A stretch of 64,000 nucleotides of DNA from Bacteroidota bacterium (GCA_013360915.1 JABWAT010000005.1:62001-126000); one strand, 5' to 3'; positions 43,362 to 52,450 are shown, counted from the stretch's first letter. Notes: a model not told the origin generated them from the letters alone. Numbers and translations are program-made.

Positions 43362-45649
43362 CAGTATTGCACCGTAAAAATGATATAAAAACGCCGGTCA
43401 CGCAGAATCAGGGTTTCAAATGTTTCCGGCCTGTTCAGAATATTTCGCGCACTCAGCCCCACCGTTCCCCGGAAATCATTCCATTCGAGTTGTTTCGAGG
43501 CATGAAGATCCATGTTGTTATACGGTGGCAGTTCTATCGTCTCGAATCCGGTTCCAGCATTTCTTACCCACGCGGTCTGTTCGTTTTCATAAAACCACCT
43601 TCCCTGAACCTGATATCCGCTCTGAGTCCAGGTAAGGGCAACGGTTTGTTTCAGATCGGACTTAAACGGAAAGGCTGCCTTTTCTGAAATATCATAAAGA
43701 GACAATCCCAAATCGACTGAAAGCCGGTTCCGGAAAAAGAAAAGGGATAAAGTCTGGTCCGTGCCGGTTATTTCAGCCAGATCCACATTATCAAACAACA
43801 GAACCGGTGAGGATGGGTCGGCCAGGTTGCGGAATTTGTTCTGGTAGTACGTTCTGAAAAAGGATGACTGCAACTGCCATCCTGAATACCGGTCGTTATC
43901 CGGATACTCCCGGGCTATCAGAAATCCAGCATCCATTCCCTGGATTTCTTCGGGTTCGAGATGGGTCACCGGGTCTTCGTCTGGTTTTTCGAATGGAAGA
44001 CTGATCTGGTATAACAAGCGGGGAAATTTGACTGTCCGTCCAAAGTTCAGGTACCCTTTCATGTAGTGGTGACCACGAGCCCCCTCAAAGGAGGAAGACA
44101 ATTTCAGAACACCTGCATTCCAGGTTCGGGAAAGTGATTTGTTCAGTTTGTCTTCGTTTGTTCCTTTGGTTTCCGGATCCAGATCATCCCTGACATGATC
44201 ATAACGGAATGAAGCACTGATATCGGCCATGTGTATCCAGTCTGCAGGCTGTTCAAAAGGATAGCGGATAATTACAGCTGTCCCGATTCCCTGCCTGCCG
44301 ATGGCTACCTTTTGACTGTAGGTCACAAAACCAGGTGGAGACTGCAGGTTGTCACTCGTCTGAAGCCAGGCTTTTTCCATCTGGAGGACCCCATCGAGAA
44401 ACAACCCACCAAAAGGCCGGGTTACCGTCAGCGTTGCCTGTAACGATTGATCATCCACCAGACGCTCCGTGACCTGATTGGCCACCTTCATTTTTTGTTC
44501 ATCTGTCTGATACCAATAACCAGCCATCAGACCAACCCGATCGAACCCCAGTCCGGCCGTTTCCATTGAGAGACTTAGCAGGTTAAGCCGCGTAGCCACC
44601 ACTTCACCGCTGCGCTCATTTTCATACTTGTTTGATCCGGTTTGTGTAAAAACCGACACGTCCTTCACCACTCCATCCGGATTCTCATAACCAGCCATCC
44701 CAGAATAAACCTGATCTGAGTTCTGCAACTGGTAAACCACCTTATCAGACTCGTACTCCCGGCGATAGGCTCCCATACCGGCAGATACAGAACCATACCA
44801 GGGACCCGAGGTCCGGTGTAGCTGGAAGGTCCAGTCTCCGTTCCGTTCCGGTCCCAGCAATTGCCTGAATTTGACCGAATAATCCCGGTGCTTTCGGGGA
44901 ACAATATTAATCACCCCACTGAATGCATCCGGACTGTAACTGCTTGTCAGTGCTCCTTTTATGATTTCGAGCTGTTCCACATCCGCAAGGTCAATGGTTG
45001 AAACATCGGCCTGCCAGGTGAGATTGCCATTCAGACGCAAGCCATGATGAATAATCGTCACGTCATCCGGATTGCCACCACGAAGACTGATGGTTTTTCT
45101 GCCGCTGACCAGTTCCGTGGTCTGGATGGAATGATCGGTCGAAAGAATATCGCCGGTATCGAGAAATCCTTTCACTTCAAACTGACGGACGGGCATAACC
45201 GCAATGGCAAGTGGGATGTCCTTCACGGTAAGTCCCGATTCGCGTCGTCCCACCACCTCTACTTCATTGAACTGAATCAGTCTTGACCGCAGATCCACAT
45301 CCGGATTCTGAAGCAGGGCTCCGATGGTGACCGTTTTCTTCTCGTACCCGATGTGGCTTAAGACCACCGACAGGCTGGTATCGGCCGTCTGAAGCTGAAG
45401 CACATACTTTCCATAGATATCACTTACCGTACCCACCCCGAGTGCCGGTACATAGAAATTCACGTAGGGAATCAACGTTCGCTGGTTAACATCGCGGCAT
45501 TTCCCCTCCAGTATCAGCGACTGACCGTGTGAAACAGACACCATGAACAGTCCAAGCACCATCCATCCGGCCTGCCTTCCAATCCGCAACCACGAAACAT
45601 GAATGAATTTTAATTTCAAAAGATTGACTCCCAATGTGGAATTACTCAA
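43361..45649 (-). CDS. TonB-dependent outer-membrane receptor
   Basis: 762 residues. A signal peptide core (GWMVLGLFMVSVSHGQ) is followed by a carboxypeptidase-regulatory-like domain (LEGKCRDVNQRTLIPYVNFY, SHIGYEKKTVTI), a plug (ILSTDHSIQTTELVSGRKTI; SLRGGNPDDVTIIHHGLRLN; IEIIKGALTSSYSPDAFSGV-like segment) and a long beta barrel ending in an aromatic strand (FYIIFTVQY). The start is uncertain: TTG at 45649 is the longest option, and an ATG 29 codons in would shorten the signal sequence. The imported ligand is not evident. It is divergent from an ECF sigma gene, a common regulatory pairing for TonB receptors, and coupled to the lipoprotein behind it. Confidence 0.9.
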   Translation of the reverse strand: MSNSTLGVNLLKLKFIHVSWLRIGRQAGWMVLGLFMVSVSHGQSLILEGKCRDVNQRTLIPYVNFYVPALGVGTVSDIYGKYVLQLQTADTSLSVVLSHIGYEKKTVTIGALLQNPDVDLRSRLIQFNEVEVVGRRESGLTVKDIPLAIAVMPVRQFEVKGFLDTGDILSTDHSIQTTELVSGRKTISLRGGNPDDVTIIHHGLRLNGNLTWQADVSTIDLADVEQLEIIKGALTSSYSPDAFSGVINIVPRKHRDYSVKFRQLLGPERNGDWTFQLHRTSGPWYGSVSAGMGAYRREYESDKVVYQLQNSDQVYSGMAGYENPDGVVKDVSVFTQTGSNKYENERSGEVVATRLNLLSLSMETAGLGFDRVGLMAGYWYQTDEQKMKVANQVTERLVDDQSLQATLTVTRPFGGLFLDGVLQMEKAWLQTSDNLQSPPGFVTYSQKVAIGRQGIGTAVIIRYPFEQPADWIHMADISASFRYDHVRDDLDPETKGTNEDKLNKSLSRTWNAGVLKLSSSFEGARGHHYMKGYLNFGRTVKFPRLLYQISLPFEKPDEDPVTHLEPEEIQGMDAGFLIAREYPDNDRYSGWQLQSSFFRTYYQNKFRNLADPSSPVLLFDNVDLAEITGTDQTLSLFFFRNRLSVDLGLSLYDISEKAAFPFKSDLKQTVALTWTQSGYQVQGRWFYENEQTAWVRNAGTGFETIELPPYNNMDLHASKQLEWNDFRGTVGLSARNILNRPETFETLILRDRRFYIIFTVQY

Positions 45650-45655
45650 CTTTGT
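45624..45655 (+). promoter_or_regulatory. Possible promoter of the ECF sigma operon
   Basis: TTGA (45624-45627), 20 bp, CAACTTTG (45648-45655), one mismatch to TAnnTTTG. It overlaps the first codons of the divergent TonB receptor gene. Confidence 0.3.
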
Positions 45656-45693
45656 TATGAACGATTTGCACGATTTAGACGATAAGGACTTTT

Positions 45694-46284
45694 ATGGCAC
45701 CGCTTCTGAAATCAATGATGATTGAAAAGGCCGACAATCCGCATCTTGAGTTTGAACGCGAAATCAGGCCACACCTTTCAGTTTTGTACAATTATTCCCT
45801 TCGGATGACTGGCAATCCTGAAGACGCAGAAGATCTGGTTCAGGAATCCCTGATGAAAGCATTCCGCTTTTTTCACTCCTTCGAAAAGGGAACAAACTGC
45901 AAGGCGTGGTTGTTCAGAATTACGAAAAATACGTTCATTAATCAATATCGTAAGACCAGCAAGGAACCTGGTAAGGTTGATTATGACGAGATCAAGGAAT
46001 TTTTCAACTCGGTAAAAGATGACCGGTTCGAAATGCTTGATCTGGAAAATGAATTGTACAGTGATCTGCTGGATGACACGCTCACCCGTGCACTTCAGCA
46101 GCTTCCGCCCGATTTCAGAACTGTGGTTATTCTCTGTGACCTCCAGAGCATGACCTACGAGGAAATCGCTGATATGATCGGTTGCCCGGTTGGGACCGTT
46201 CGCAGCCGTCTTCACAGAGGGCGTCATCTGCTCAAAACGATTTTAAGTGACTATGCTGCATCGCGGGGATTTCATGCAGCGTGA
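45694..46284 (+). CDS. ECF-type RNA polymerase sigma factor
   Basis: 196 residues, two-domain ECF sigma. Region 2 contains YNYSLRMTGNPEDAEDLVQE and FRITKNTFINQYRK; region 4 contains LPPDFRTVVILCDLQSMTYE and the helix-turn-helix EIADMIGCPVGTVRSRLHRG. TAAGGA 7 nt before the ATG is the ribosome site. It is followed, in the same reading frame and after a single TGA, by a zinc-finger anti-sigma factor, the usual ECF/anti-sigma pair; the H-x3-C-x2-C partner recalls SigR/RsrA-type redox systems. The divergent TonB receptor and the convergent kinase are possible targets or neighbours only. Confidence 0.93.
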   Translation: MAPLLKSMMIEKADNPHLEFEREIRPHLSVLYNYSLRMTGNPEDAEDLVQESLMKAFRFFHSFEKGTNCKAWLFRITKNTFINQYRKTSKEPGKVDYDEIKEFFNSVKDDRFEMLDLENELYSDLLDDTLTRALQQLPPDFRTVVILCDLQSMTYEEIADMIGCPVGTVRSRLHRGRHLLKTILSDYAASRGFHAA

Positions 46285-46296
46285 AAGGACATTGCC

Positions 46297-46668
46297 ATCA
46301 GCCAGTTTCACCACTCTTCACTTTCCTGCCGGGAGGCACTTGACCTGATTACTCCCGGAGTGGATAACCGGCTTGGTAAGGATGAATGGAATGCCTTACA
46401 GGCCCATCTGATGGTTTGTCCCCCTTGTCAGGCCGCTTGGGAAGAAGAGGAACAGGTTAAAAAAGTTCTGAAAACCTGGTGCAAGCCAAAACCCGTCCCG
46501 GCCTCACTCGAGGCCTCCATTCATCAATGGCTGAACGATCCCTCCGTTACACAAAACAGCGAACAGGCCGACTGTGCCCAGTTCCGTGACACCATGAAAA
46601 CCAGGCTGATGTGGGTAGGAGCCATCCTACTGACGTTGATTCTCATTCTCCAGTTTTTTCCGGACTGA
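46297..46668 (+). CDS. Zinc-finger (zf-HC2) anti-sigma factor, non-canonical start
   Basis: The conserved zf-HC2 domain begins at LSCREALDLITPG, goes through NALQAHLMVCPPCQAAWEEE (H-x3-C-x2-C) and is followed by a short linker and one C-terminal membrane helix (MWVGAILLTLILILQFF). The only standard start codon in frame is GTG at 46360, which would cut off the first conserved Cys and 20 domain residues. Upstream of it the frame is open back to the sigma stop, but offers only ATT (46291) or ATC (46297); AAAGGA (46284-46289) is ideally spaced for ATC. I annotate from 46297 (about 123 residues). Readthrough of the sigma TGA or a sequence error are alternatives. The 3' end overlaps the convergent kinase by 26 bp. 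Confidence 0.7.
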   Translation: MSQFHHSSLSCREALDLITPGVDNRLGKDEWNALQAHLMVCPPCQAAWEEEEQVKKVLKTWCKPKPVPASLEASIHQWLNDPSVTQNSEQADCAQFRDTMKTRLMWVGAILLTLILILQFFPD

Positions 46669-47848
46669 TCGTCAGCACCAACCGGATGGTGGTCCCGATT
46701 CCTTCTGCTGTCTGAAACACCGAAATTTTCCCACCGTGATAGGTTTCAATGATCCGGCGCGTGAGGCTGAGTCCCATTCCCCATCCTCGTGGTTTTGTTG
46801 TAAACCCTGGCCTGAAAATGTTTCGGGCCTGCTGCCTGCTCATCCCCTTCCCATTGTCGGTCACATCAATTATGGCACGGTTCTGATCGGCCATCAGATT
46901 GATCTGTATCCGTGAAGCACCGGCATCTGCAGCGTTCTTAAGGACATTTTCAAGAGCCCACTGAAACAGCAGACGATTGACCCTGACCACCGGAGAGGTC
47001 TGACCGCTGATCTCAAGAATCACTCCCCCTTCAGCAGATTTCGGCAGCCGTTTTTGCAGATAGGCCACTGCCATCCGGATTTCATCCATTAATGGAACAG
47101 GGGTCAGAACCGGTTTACTGCCGATTTTGGAAAACCGGTCGGTAACCATCAGCAACCGATCGATATCGGTTTGCATATCCTTTAGAACCTGGTTGGCTTC
47201 TTCGGTTTTCAGAGAGCCCTTCAGCACCTCCATCCAGGCTAATAATCCCGAGAGCGGTGTGCCGAGCTGGTGAGCCGTCTCCTTGCTCATGCCAACCCAT
47301 ACAGAACTCTGCTCCTGTTTACGGATAAGACTGAATGCCAGATAGCCAAGTAAGATGAGAATGGTCACCGAGGTAATCTGAACGTAAGGGAACCAGATCA
47401 GTTCCTCAACCAGGTCAGAATGGCCGAAGTGAATCCGTTGAAGAATCACCACAGAATCCAGTTTAACATCAATGGGCGGATTGATTTTATCGAATCGGAC
47501 GATCAGGTCCCGCAGGTACTGATCGGACTGAAGTGAATCAAGAGTCGCAGGTACGGTTATATTCCGGTAAAAACCAGGGATCGGGTCATTTTCTGCGGTG
47601 GTAACAATGATGGGGAAATCGATGGTCGACACGATTTCTTCGAAGATGAAGGTCAGGTCAGTGGTTCCGGACTGATCGGACACCAGATTTTCAAGTGCCC
47701 GGGCCCAGATGCCGGCCACCTGCCGCTGTCTTTTTTCAAGCTGGTTCACCAGCGAGGAGGTGTACCAAACCGTGGCAAGGGCAAACCCGATGGCAACAAC
47801 CACCAGGCCGGCTTTGATCAGTGATGAGTAGCGGAGAATGGTCCGCAT
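46643..47848 (-). CDS. Membrane sensor histidine kinase
   Basis: 401 residues. Helix 1 (about 13-33) and helix 2 (about 156-175) flank a periplasmic sensor of about 120 residues with no recognised fold. The His box is MSKETAHQLGTPLSGLLAWM (His193), a variant typical of Bacteroidota kinases, and the HATPase domain has VLKNAADAGASRI, VTDNGKGMS, FRPGFTTKPRGWGMGLSL. No response regulator is adjacent. The start lies 17 bp after the purA stop, so it is probably cotranscribed with purA. Confidence 0.92.
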   Translation of the reverse strand: MRTILRYSSLIKAGLVVVAIGFALATVWYTSSLVNQLEKRQRQVAGIWARALENLVSDQSGTTDLTFIFEEIVSTIDFPIIVTTAENDPIPGFYRNITVPATLDSLQSDQYLRDLIVRFDKINPPIDVKLDSVVILQRIHFGHSDLVEELIWFPYVQITSVTILILLGYLAFSLIRKQEQSSVWVGMSKETAHQLGTPLSGLLAWMEVLKGSLKTEEANQVLKDMQTDIDRLLMVTDRFSKIGSKPVLTPVPLMDEIRMAVAYLQKRLPKSAEGGVILEISGQTSPVVRVNRLLFQWALENVLKNAADAGASRIQINLMADQNRAIIDVTDNGKGMSRQQARNIFRPGFTTKPRGWGMGLSLTRRIIETYHGGKISVFQTAEGIGTTIRLVLTISPEKTGE

Positions 47849-47865
47849 GAAACCGGCTGGCCTTC

Positions 47866-49140
47866 TTAGAGAATCAGAGTGGATTCCCGTTTGGGTCCGA
47901 TTGAGAAGAATTTCACTTTCACACCGGTTTCCTTTTCTATGAAATCAACATAGGATTTACAGGTGTCCGGAATGGATGACCAGCTGGTTGCCTGGCAAAT
48001 ATCGGTTTTCCATCCTTTGAAATATTTCACAACGGGTTTGCAACGGGAAAGATCCTCATGCCGAAGCGGGAATTCATGGATCAGCTGACCATCCAGTTCA
48101 TAAGCCGTACAGACTCCGATTTCATCGAGATCATTGAGCACATCGATCTTGGTCAGGGCCATTTCATTGATTCCATTGATCATGAATGAATAACGCAGGG
48201 CAACCAAATCGAGCCATCCGCAACGGCGGGGCCGGCCGGTAGTGGCTCCGAACTCATGTCCGGTTTTCCTGATGTACTCTCCGGTTTCATTCAAAAGCTC
48301 ACTGGGGAAAGCGCCATTTCCAACCCGGGTGGTATAGGCTTTCACAACGCCAATCACGCGTTGAATGGTGGTCGGATTCAGACCGAGCCCGGTGGCAGCA
48401 CCCCCTGTGGTCGGATTTGAAGCCGTCACAAACGGGTAGGTGCCATGGTCAATATCAAGCAAGGCACCCTGTGCCCCTTCCACCAGAACCGTTGCGCCCG
48501 ACCTGATCTCGCGATCGAGGAAGTAAGCCCCATTAACCACATACGGCTTCATTTTCTCAATGGCAGCAAATACCGGTTCATAATCGACATCCAGAATGGT
48601 GGGATCGGCTTTGAAACTGTGCTCGATCAGCACCTTTTTTTCCTGAATGGCCTTGGTCACCTTTGCCCTGAGTCCGGGCATATCGGCCAGATCGGCAACC
48701 CGTATTCCGTTCCGCATGTATTTATCCACATAAGAAGGCCCGATTCCACGCCCGGTTGTACCGATCTTATCGGCACCCTTGCTGGTTTCCCGGATGGTAT
48801 CCAACACTTTGTGGTAGGGGAAAATCAGGTGCGCTCCTCCCGAAATAAACAACCGTCCGGAAAGGTCAATGCCAAGCCGCGACACCATTTCAAGTTCTTC
48901 CTGCAACGCCAGCGGATCAATCACCACTCCATTTCCGATCAGACAGCGGGTTCCTTCATGAAAAACCCCCGAAGGCAGCAGGTGAAGAACAAAGGTCTGA
49001 GTTCCGAAGGAAATGGTATGACCGGCATTGGCCCCGCCCTGATAGCGAGCCACAACCTGACAATCCTTCGAGAGCAGGTCCACAATTTTTCCTTTTCCTT
49101 CGTCGCCCCATTGGGCACCAACCACCACGACAACTGGCAT
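47866..49140 (-). CDS. purA: Adenylosuccinate synthetase
   Basis: 424 residues, normal length. The GTP loop VVVGAQWGDEGKGKIVDLL opens the protein; GGANAGHTI, GTTGRGIGPSYVDK, GAQGALLDIDHGTYPFVTAS and GFGAT-type GHEFGATTGRPRRCGW with the catalytic region are all present. The enzyme joins IMP and aspartate using GTP, the first committed step to AMP. A hairpin with a T run ends about 20 nt upstream of its ribosome site, so its expression may depend on readthrough or on an internal promoter. The sensor kinase gene follows after 17 bp. Confidence 0.97.
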   Translation of the reverse strand: MPVVVVVGAQWGDEGKGKIVDLLSKDCQVVARYQGGANAGHTISFGTQTFVLHLLPSGVFHEGTRCLIGNGVVIDPLALQEELEMVSRLGIDLSGRLFISGGAHLIFPYHKVLDTIRETSKGADKIGTTGRGIGPSYVDKYMRNGIRVADLADMPGLRAKVTKAIQEKKVLIEHSFKADPTILDVDYEPVFAAIEKMKPYVVNGAYFLDREIRSGATVLVEGAQGALLDIDHGTYPFVTASNPTTGGAATGLGLNPTTIQRVIGVVKAYTTRVGNGAFPSELLNETGEYIRKTGHEFGATTGRPRRCGWLDLVALRYSFMINGINEMALTKIDVLNDLDEIGVCTAYELDGQLIHEFPLRHEDLSRCKPVVKYFKGWKTDICQATSWSSIPDTCKSYVDFIEKETGVKVKFFSIGPKRESTLIL

Positions 49141-49158
49141 ATTGATTTTACTTTCTCT

Positions 49159-49204
49159 TTAAAATAAAAAACTCCGGTTCACCCTTCTGAAGGATGCCGG
49201 AGTT
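49159..49204 (-). terminator. Terminator between the STAS gene and purA
   Basis: On the minus strand AACTCCGG (49204-49197) pairs with CCGGAGTT (49177-49170), with inner pairing CCTTC/GAAGG, followed by TTTTTATTTT. It lies 21 bp after the STAS stop and about 30 nt before the purA ATG. Confidence 0.85.
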
Positions 49205-49225
49205 AAACTGGATTTCAGACTGATT

Positions 49226-49567
49226 TCAGAAACTGTCAATGGCCTCTTCCACCGACTTGTGAGTCGTGAACACGGTAGACAGTTTGGTAATAACCAGAAG
49301 GCTTTGAATTCGTTCGGCCGGGTTTGCCAGTTTCAGCTGACCGCCGGCATTTCTCACGGTGGTGAGACCACCGATGAGCATTCCCAATCCGGAGGAATTC
49401 ATAAAATTCACCCCACTCAGATCCAGAACCACCTTGACCTGGCCATTTCTAACCAGTTGATGGAGTCTGTCATTGAGTTCGGTGGCATCCGGTCCGCCAA
49501 GCACGTCCCCTTTCAGTTGCAGAACCGTGACCGGTCCGACTTCGGTTTCTCTGGCGATCAGCGACAT
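49226..49567 (-). CDS. STAS-domain anti-sigma factor antagonist (SpoIIAA-like)
   Basis: About 113 residues from the ATG at 49567, which has GGGGGAACC upstream; a longer in-frame start at 49615 lies inside secF. It is a single STAS domain: VTVLQLKGDVLGGPDATELN, VVLDLSGVNFMNSSGLGML with the phosphorylatable Ser (58 or 59), and a C-terminal VFTTHKSVEEAIDSF. Such proteins switch partner anti-sigma/kinase proteins by reversible Ser phosphorylation. The start is 14 bp after the secF stop, so it shares the secDF transcript, a pairing with no obvious functional reason. No RsbW-type kinase or PP2C phosphatase is nearby. Confidence 0.9.
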   Translation of the reverse strand: MSLIARETEVGPVTVLQLKGDVLGGPDATELNDRLHQLVRNGQVKVVLDLSGVNFMNSSGLGMLIGGLTTVRNAGGQLKLANPAERIQSLLVITKLSTVFTTHKSVEEAIDSF

Positions 49568-49581
49568 GGTTGGTTCCCCCG

Positions 49582-50496
49582 TCAGGATTTGGCTTTTTCG
49601 ATTCTGTTTACCCACTCCAGAACAATCGGAGAGGCCACAAAAATCGATGAATATGTTCCGATAATAATACCAAGAATCATGGCAAATGCAAATGGCCGGG
49701 TGGTCTCTCCACCAAAAATGTAGAGAATCACCATAACGATCATCGTGGTGAAAGAGGTCATGAAGGTCCGGCTAAGGGTGGAATTTACCGATTTGTTAAT
49801 CACTTCCTCGAGTGTTTCACCCTTGAAAATTTTCCTGAATTCACGAACCCGGTCGAACACAATCACGGTATCATTGAGTGAGTAACCCACAATGGTCAGG
49901 AAGGCAGCAATGATGGTCTGATCAATTTCGAGATTCAATCCCGGGAACAAGCCATACAACAGACTGAACAGGCCGAGTACAACCACCACATCGTGGAATG
50001 TTGCAAAGATGGCAGCCACAGCAAATTTGAATTCGAACCGGATGGAGATATAGGCCAGAATAAGAAGCAGGGACCCCAGAATGGCATAGACGGCCCCGGC
50101 TTTCATGTCCTCGGCGATTTTAGGACCGATGACGTCGTTCCGGTCAATGGTGGCCGGATTATCAGGAAGTATTTCCTTCAGGCCACCCATTACTGCCTCT
50201 TCAAGGGCGGTGGTTTCCATTTCCACATCGGTACGAACCAGAATTTCGGTATCGGCACCAAACCGTTTGATTTCGGCTTTCACGCCAGCAAAATCCATAG
50301 CACGGCGGACTTCAGAAACTTCAACAGCAGAGGTAAACCGTAGCTGAATCTCGGTTCCACCCTTAAAATCGATGCCATATTGCAATCCCCTGATCAGGAT
50401 GCTGAGCAGAGCTACCAGCAGAAGAACAGCGGTAACCACATAACCCACTTTTCTGGCAGCCACAAAGTCATAGTTGGTGTTTTGAAAAAAGCGCAT
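49582..50496 (-). CDS. secF: Protein translocase subunit SecF
   Basis: 304 residues, six membrane helices with one large periplasmic loop. It opens with the SecF N-terminal helix and GLQYGIDFKGGTEIQLRF, then has VGPKIAEDM-like VIGPKIAEDMKAGAVYAILG, IVGYSLNDTVIVFDRVREF and NKSVNSTLSRTFMTSFTT. SecD and SecF use the proton gradient to help pull secreted proteins across the inner membrane. It lies 27 bp after secD on the same transcript, with the STAS gene after it. Confidence 0.97.
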   Translation of the reverse strand: MRFFQNTNYDFVAARKVGYVVTAVLLLVALLSILIRGLQYGIDFKGGTEIQLRFTSAVEVSEVRRAMDFAGVKAEIKRFGADTEILVRTDVEMETTALEEAVMGGLKEILPDNPATIDRNDVIGPKIAEDMKAGAVYAILGSLLLILAYISIRFEFKFAVAAIFATFHDVVVVLGLFSLLYGLFPGLNLEIDQTIIAAFLTIVGYSLNDTVIVFDRVREFRKIFKGETLEEVINKSVNSTLSRTFMTSFTTMIVMVILYIFGGETTRPFAFAMILGIIIGTYSSIFVASPIVLEWVNRIEKAKS

Positions 50497-50523
50497 GATA
50501 AAACTCCTGAGTCGTTCTAAACC

Positions 50524-52395
50524 TTACCCGATACGCAGTTTGGCATTCGGGCGGTGAATTAAATAGTCGATGGCCAGACGTGACACAAACACAGCTGTAA
50601 ACAGGGAGGTCACAATACCGATCATCAGGGTCAGAGCAAAACCTTTGATGGGACCAATTCCGAAGGCATACAGAATTACACCGGTAAAGAAGGTGGTGAG
50701 ATTTGAGTCAAAAATGGCCGTCCATGCGCGGGAGAACCCGGCTTCAACGGTGGCTTTAAGAGTTTTTCCTGAAATCAACTCTTCCCGAATCCGTTCGAAA
50801 ATCAGAACGTTGGCATCCACGGCCATCCCGATTGTCAGAATCATACCGGCAATACCTGGCAGGGTCAGAGTCCCCTTAAAGGCAGCCAACACACCAAGGA
50901 TGATCGTGAGGTTCAGAATCAGAGCCAGATTGGCAATCAAACCAGCTGTATTGTAATAAACGACCATGATGATTGCTACAATCAGAAAGGCCCACAAGGC
51001 AGAGATGAGACCCATTCTGATGGAATCGGCGCCCAATGAAGGTCCGACACTCCGCTCCTGAACAATTGCAATGGGAGCGGGAAGCGCACCGGCCTTCAGA
51101 ACGTTTTCAAGGTCCTTTCCTTCTTCCATGTTTTCCAGGCCCTCGATCGAACTGTTTCCGCCGGTGATTTTGGTATTCACACGCGGAGCAGAGAAAACGG
51201 TGTTATCGAGAACAATGGCAATTTGCTTGCCAACATTGGCACCGGTCAGAATGGACCATTCTCTTGCACCATCGGCATCCATCCGCATGGTTACTTCGGG
51301 CAGATTCGACATCGGGCTGATGGTGGCACGGGCTTCTTCAATAGACCCACCACCCATGGCAGCTTCCCGTTCAAGAGCATAGAGTGCATAAACTTTCACA
51401 TCATTGCTGACTGCAATGGGTTTTGCTCCCCAGTGGAAAGAAATGTCACCGGGAATGAACTCCTGCATATCCGGGCGGTTGAGGAACCGGTCGATGACTT
51501 CGCGGTCATATTCCATGGCAGCCCCGATGGCGCCATAACCAATATTTCCGACCTGCATACGGGCAAACAGAGGATTCTTTTTCTGATCAGCAGCATCGGC
51601 TCCGGTTTTATCTTCCCCGGCCTGAGCAGCCAATGAGGTGGTATCCACTTTGGTTTCCGGACCTTTCACCAGATCCACCGAAGCGGAATCGCTGACCACA
51701 TATTCAGCGGCCAACCGGTCATTGATCGTTTTGAGTGCATTGAAAGCGCGTGTTTCATCGGCCATCAGTTTGAATTCAAGCTTGGCCGTTGATTTCAGAA
51801 GGCGGCGAACCCGTTTCTCATCGGTCACTCCGGGTAATTCCACAATAATCCGGCGGGCCCCCTGAAGGGTGATGGAAGGTTCCGAAACCCCATACTGATC
51901 GACCCGGGCACGGATAATCTGAAGGGCACGCTGAACAGCCTCGGTTTGCTGGTCCGTCAGGTAGGTGCCGATTTCACTGTTGTTATCCTGAATGTTCCCA
52001 TAATAGCGCGATAAACGCACATCGGCTTTATCTGCTTCTTCTACCAGAACAGATGCAGGGTCTTCTCCGGATTTGTCGGTGCGGGCCACTGTTACTTTCA
52101 ACAGCGAGTCAATGGTGGCATCCTTGGTCTTGGCCAGATTCTCGATCAGTTCGATCAGATCCACTTCCAGAACCACATACATTCCGCCCTGAAGATCCAG
52201 CCCCAGCTTCAGCCGGTTATCCTCAATCGACTCGATTTCCTTCCGGTTCTGCTCAACGTAAGCAAGGGAATCTTCGGTATTCAGTGATTTCAGCTTATTC
52301 TGCAGATCATAATTCTGCCAGGTCGGGAATAAAAAGTATAAAATCAGGCCGAGTACAATTGCCACGCCGGCCAGTTTAAAAGTATTGTTACCCAT
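50524..52395 (-). CDS. secD: Protein translocase subunit SecD
   Basis: 623 residues. N-terminal helix, LGLDLQGGMYVVLEVDL at the head of the first periplasmic domain, RARVDQYGVSEPSITLQGAR and RIIVELPGV in P1 base, and a C-terminal six-helix unit with GSVGP-type RSVGPSLGADSIRMGL, AVDANVLIFERIREEL and ILYAFGIGPIKGFALTL. A moderately long insertion is present around residues 215-300. SecD is fused to SecF in some Bacteroidota; here they remain separate genes. Confidence 0.97.
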   Translation of the reverse strand: MGNNTFKLAGVAIVLGLILYFLFPTWQNYDLQNKLKSLNTEDSLAYVEQNRKEIESIEDNRLKLGLDLQGGMYVVLEVDLIELIENLAKTKDATIDSLLKVTVARTDKSGEDPASVLVEEADKADVRLSRYYGNIQDNNSEIGTYLTDQQTEAVQRALQIIRARVDQYGVSEPSITLQGARRIIVELPGVTDEKRVRRLLKSTAKLEFKLMADETRAFNALKTINDRLAAEYVVSDSASVDLVKGPETKVDTTSLAAQAGEDKTGADAADQKKNPLFARMQVGNIGYGAIGAAMEYDREVIDRFLNRPDMQEFIPGDISFHWGAKPIAVSNDVKVYALYALEREAAMGGGSIEEARATISPMSNLPEVTMRMDADGAREWSILTGANVGKQIAIVLDNTVFSAPRVNTKITGGNSSIEGLENMEEGKDLENVLKAGALPAPIAIVQERSVGPSLGADSIRMGLISALWAFLIVAIIMVVYYNTAGLIANLALILNLTIILGVLAAFKGTLTLPGIAGMILTIGMAVDANVLIFERIREELISGKTLKATVEAGFSRAWTAIFDSNLTTFFTGVILYAFGIGPIKGFALTLMIGIVTSLFTAVFVSRLAIDYLIHRPNAKLRIG

Positions 52396-52450
52396 CAGTC
52401 GCTAAACCTCCAGTCGCTCAGGACTTGCAGTTGATTTAAAAAAAGAACAT

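Noticed and set aside
48445-49167. Plus-strand ORF of 240 residues opposite purA
   Set aside because: purA is unmistakable on the other strand; this frame shows no domain or ribosome site.
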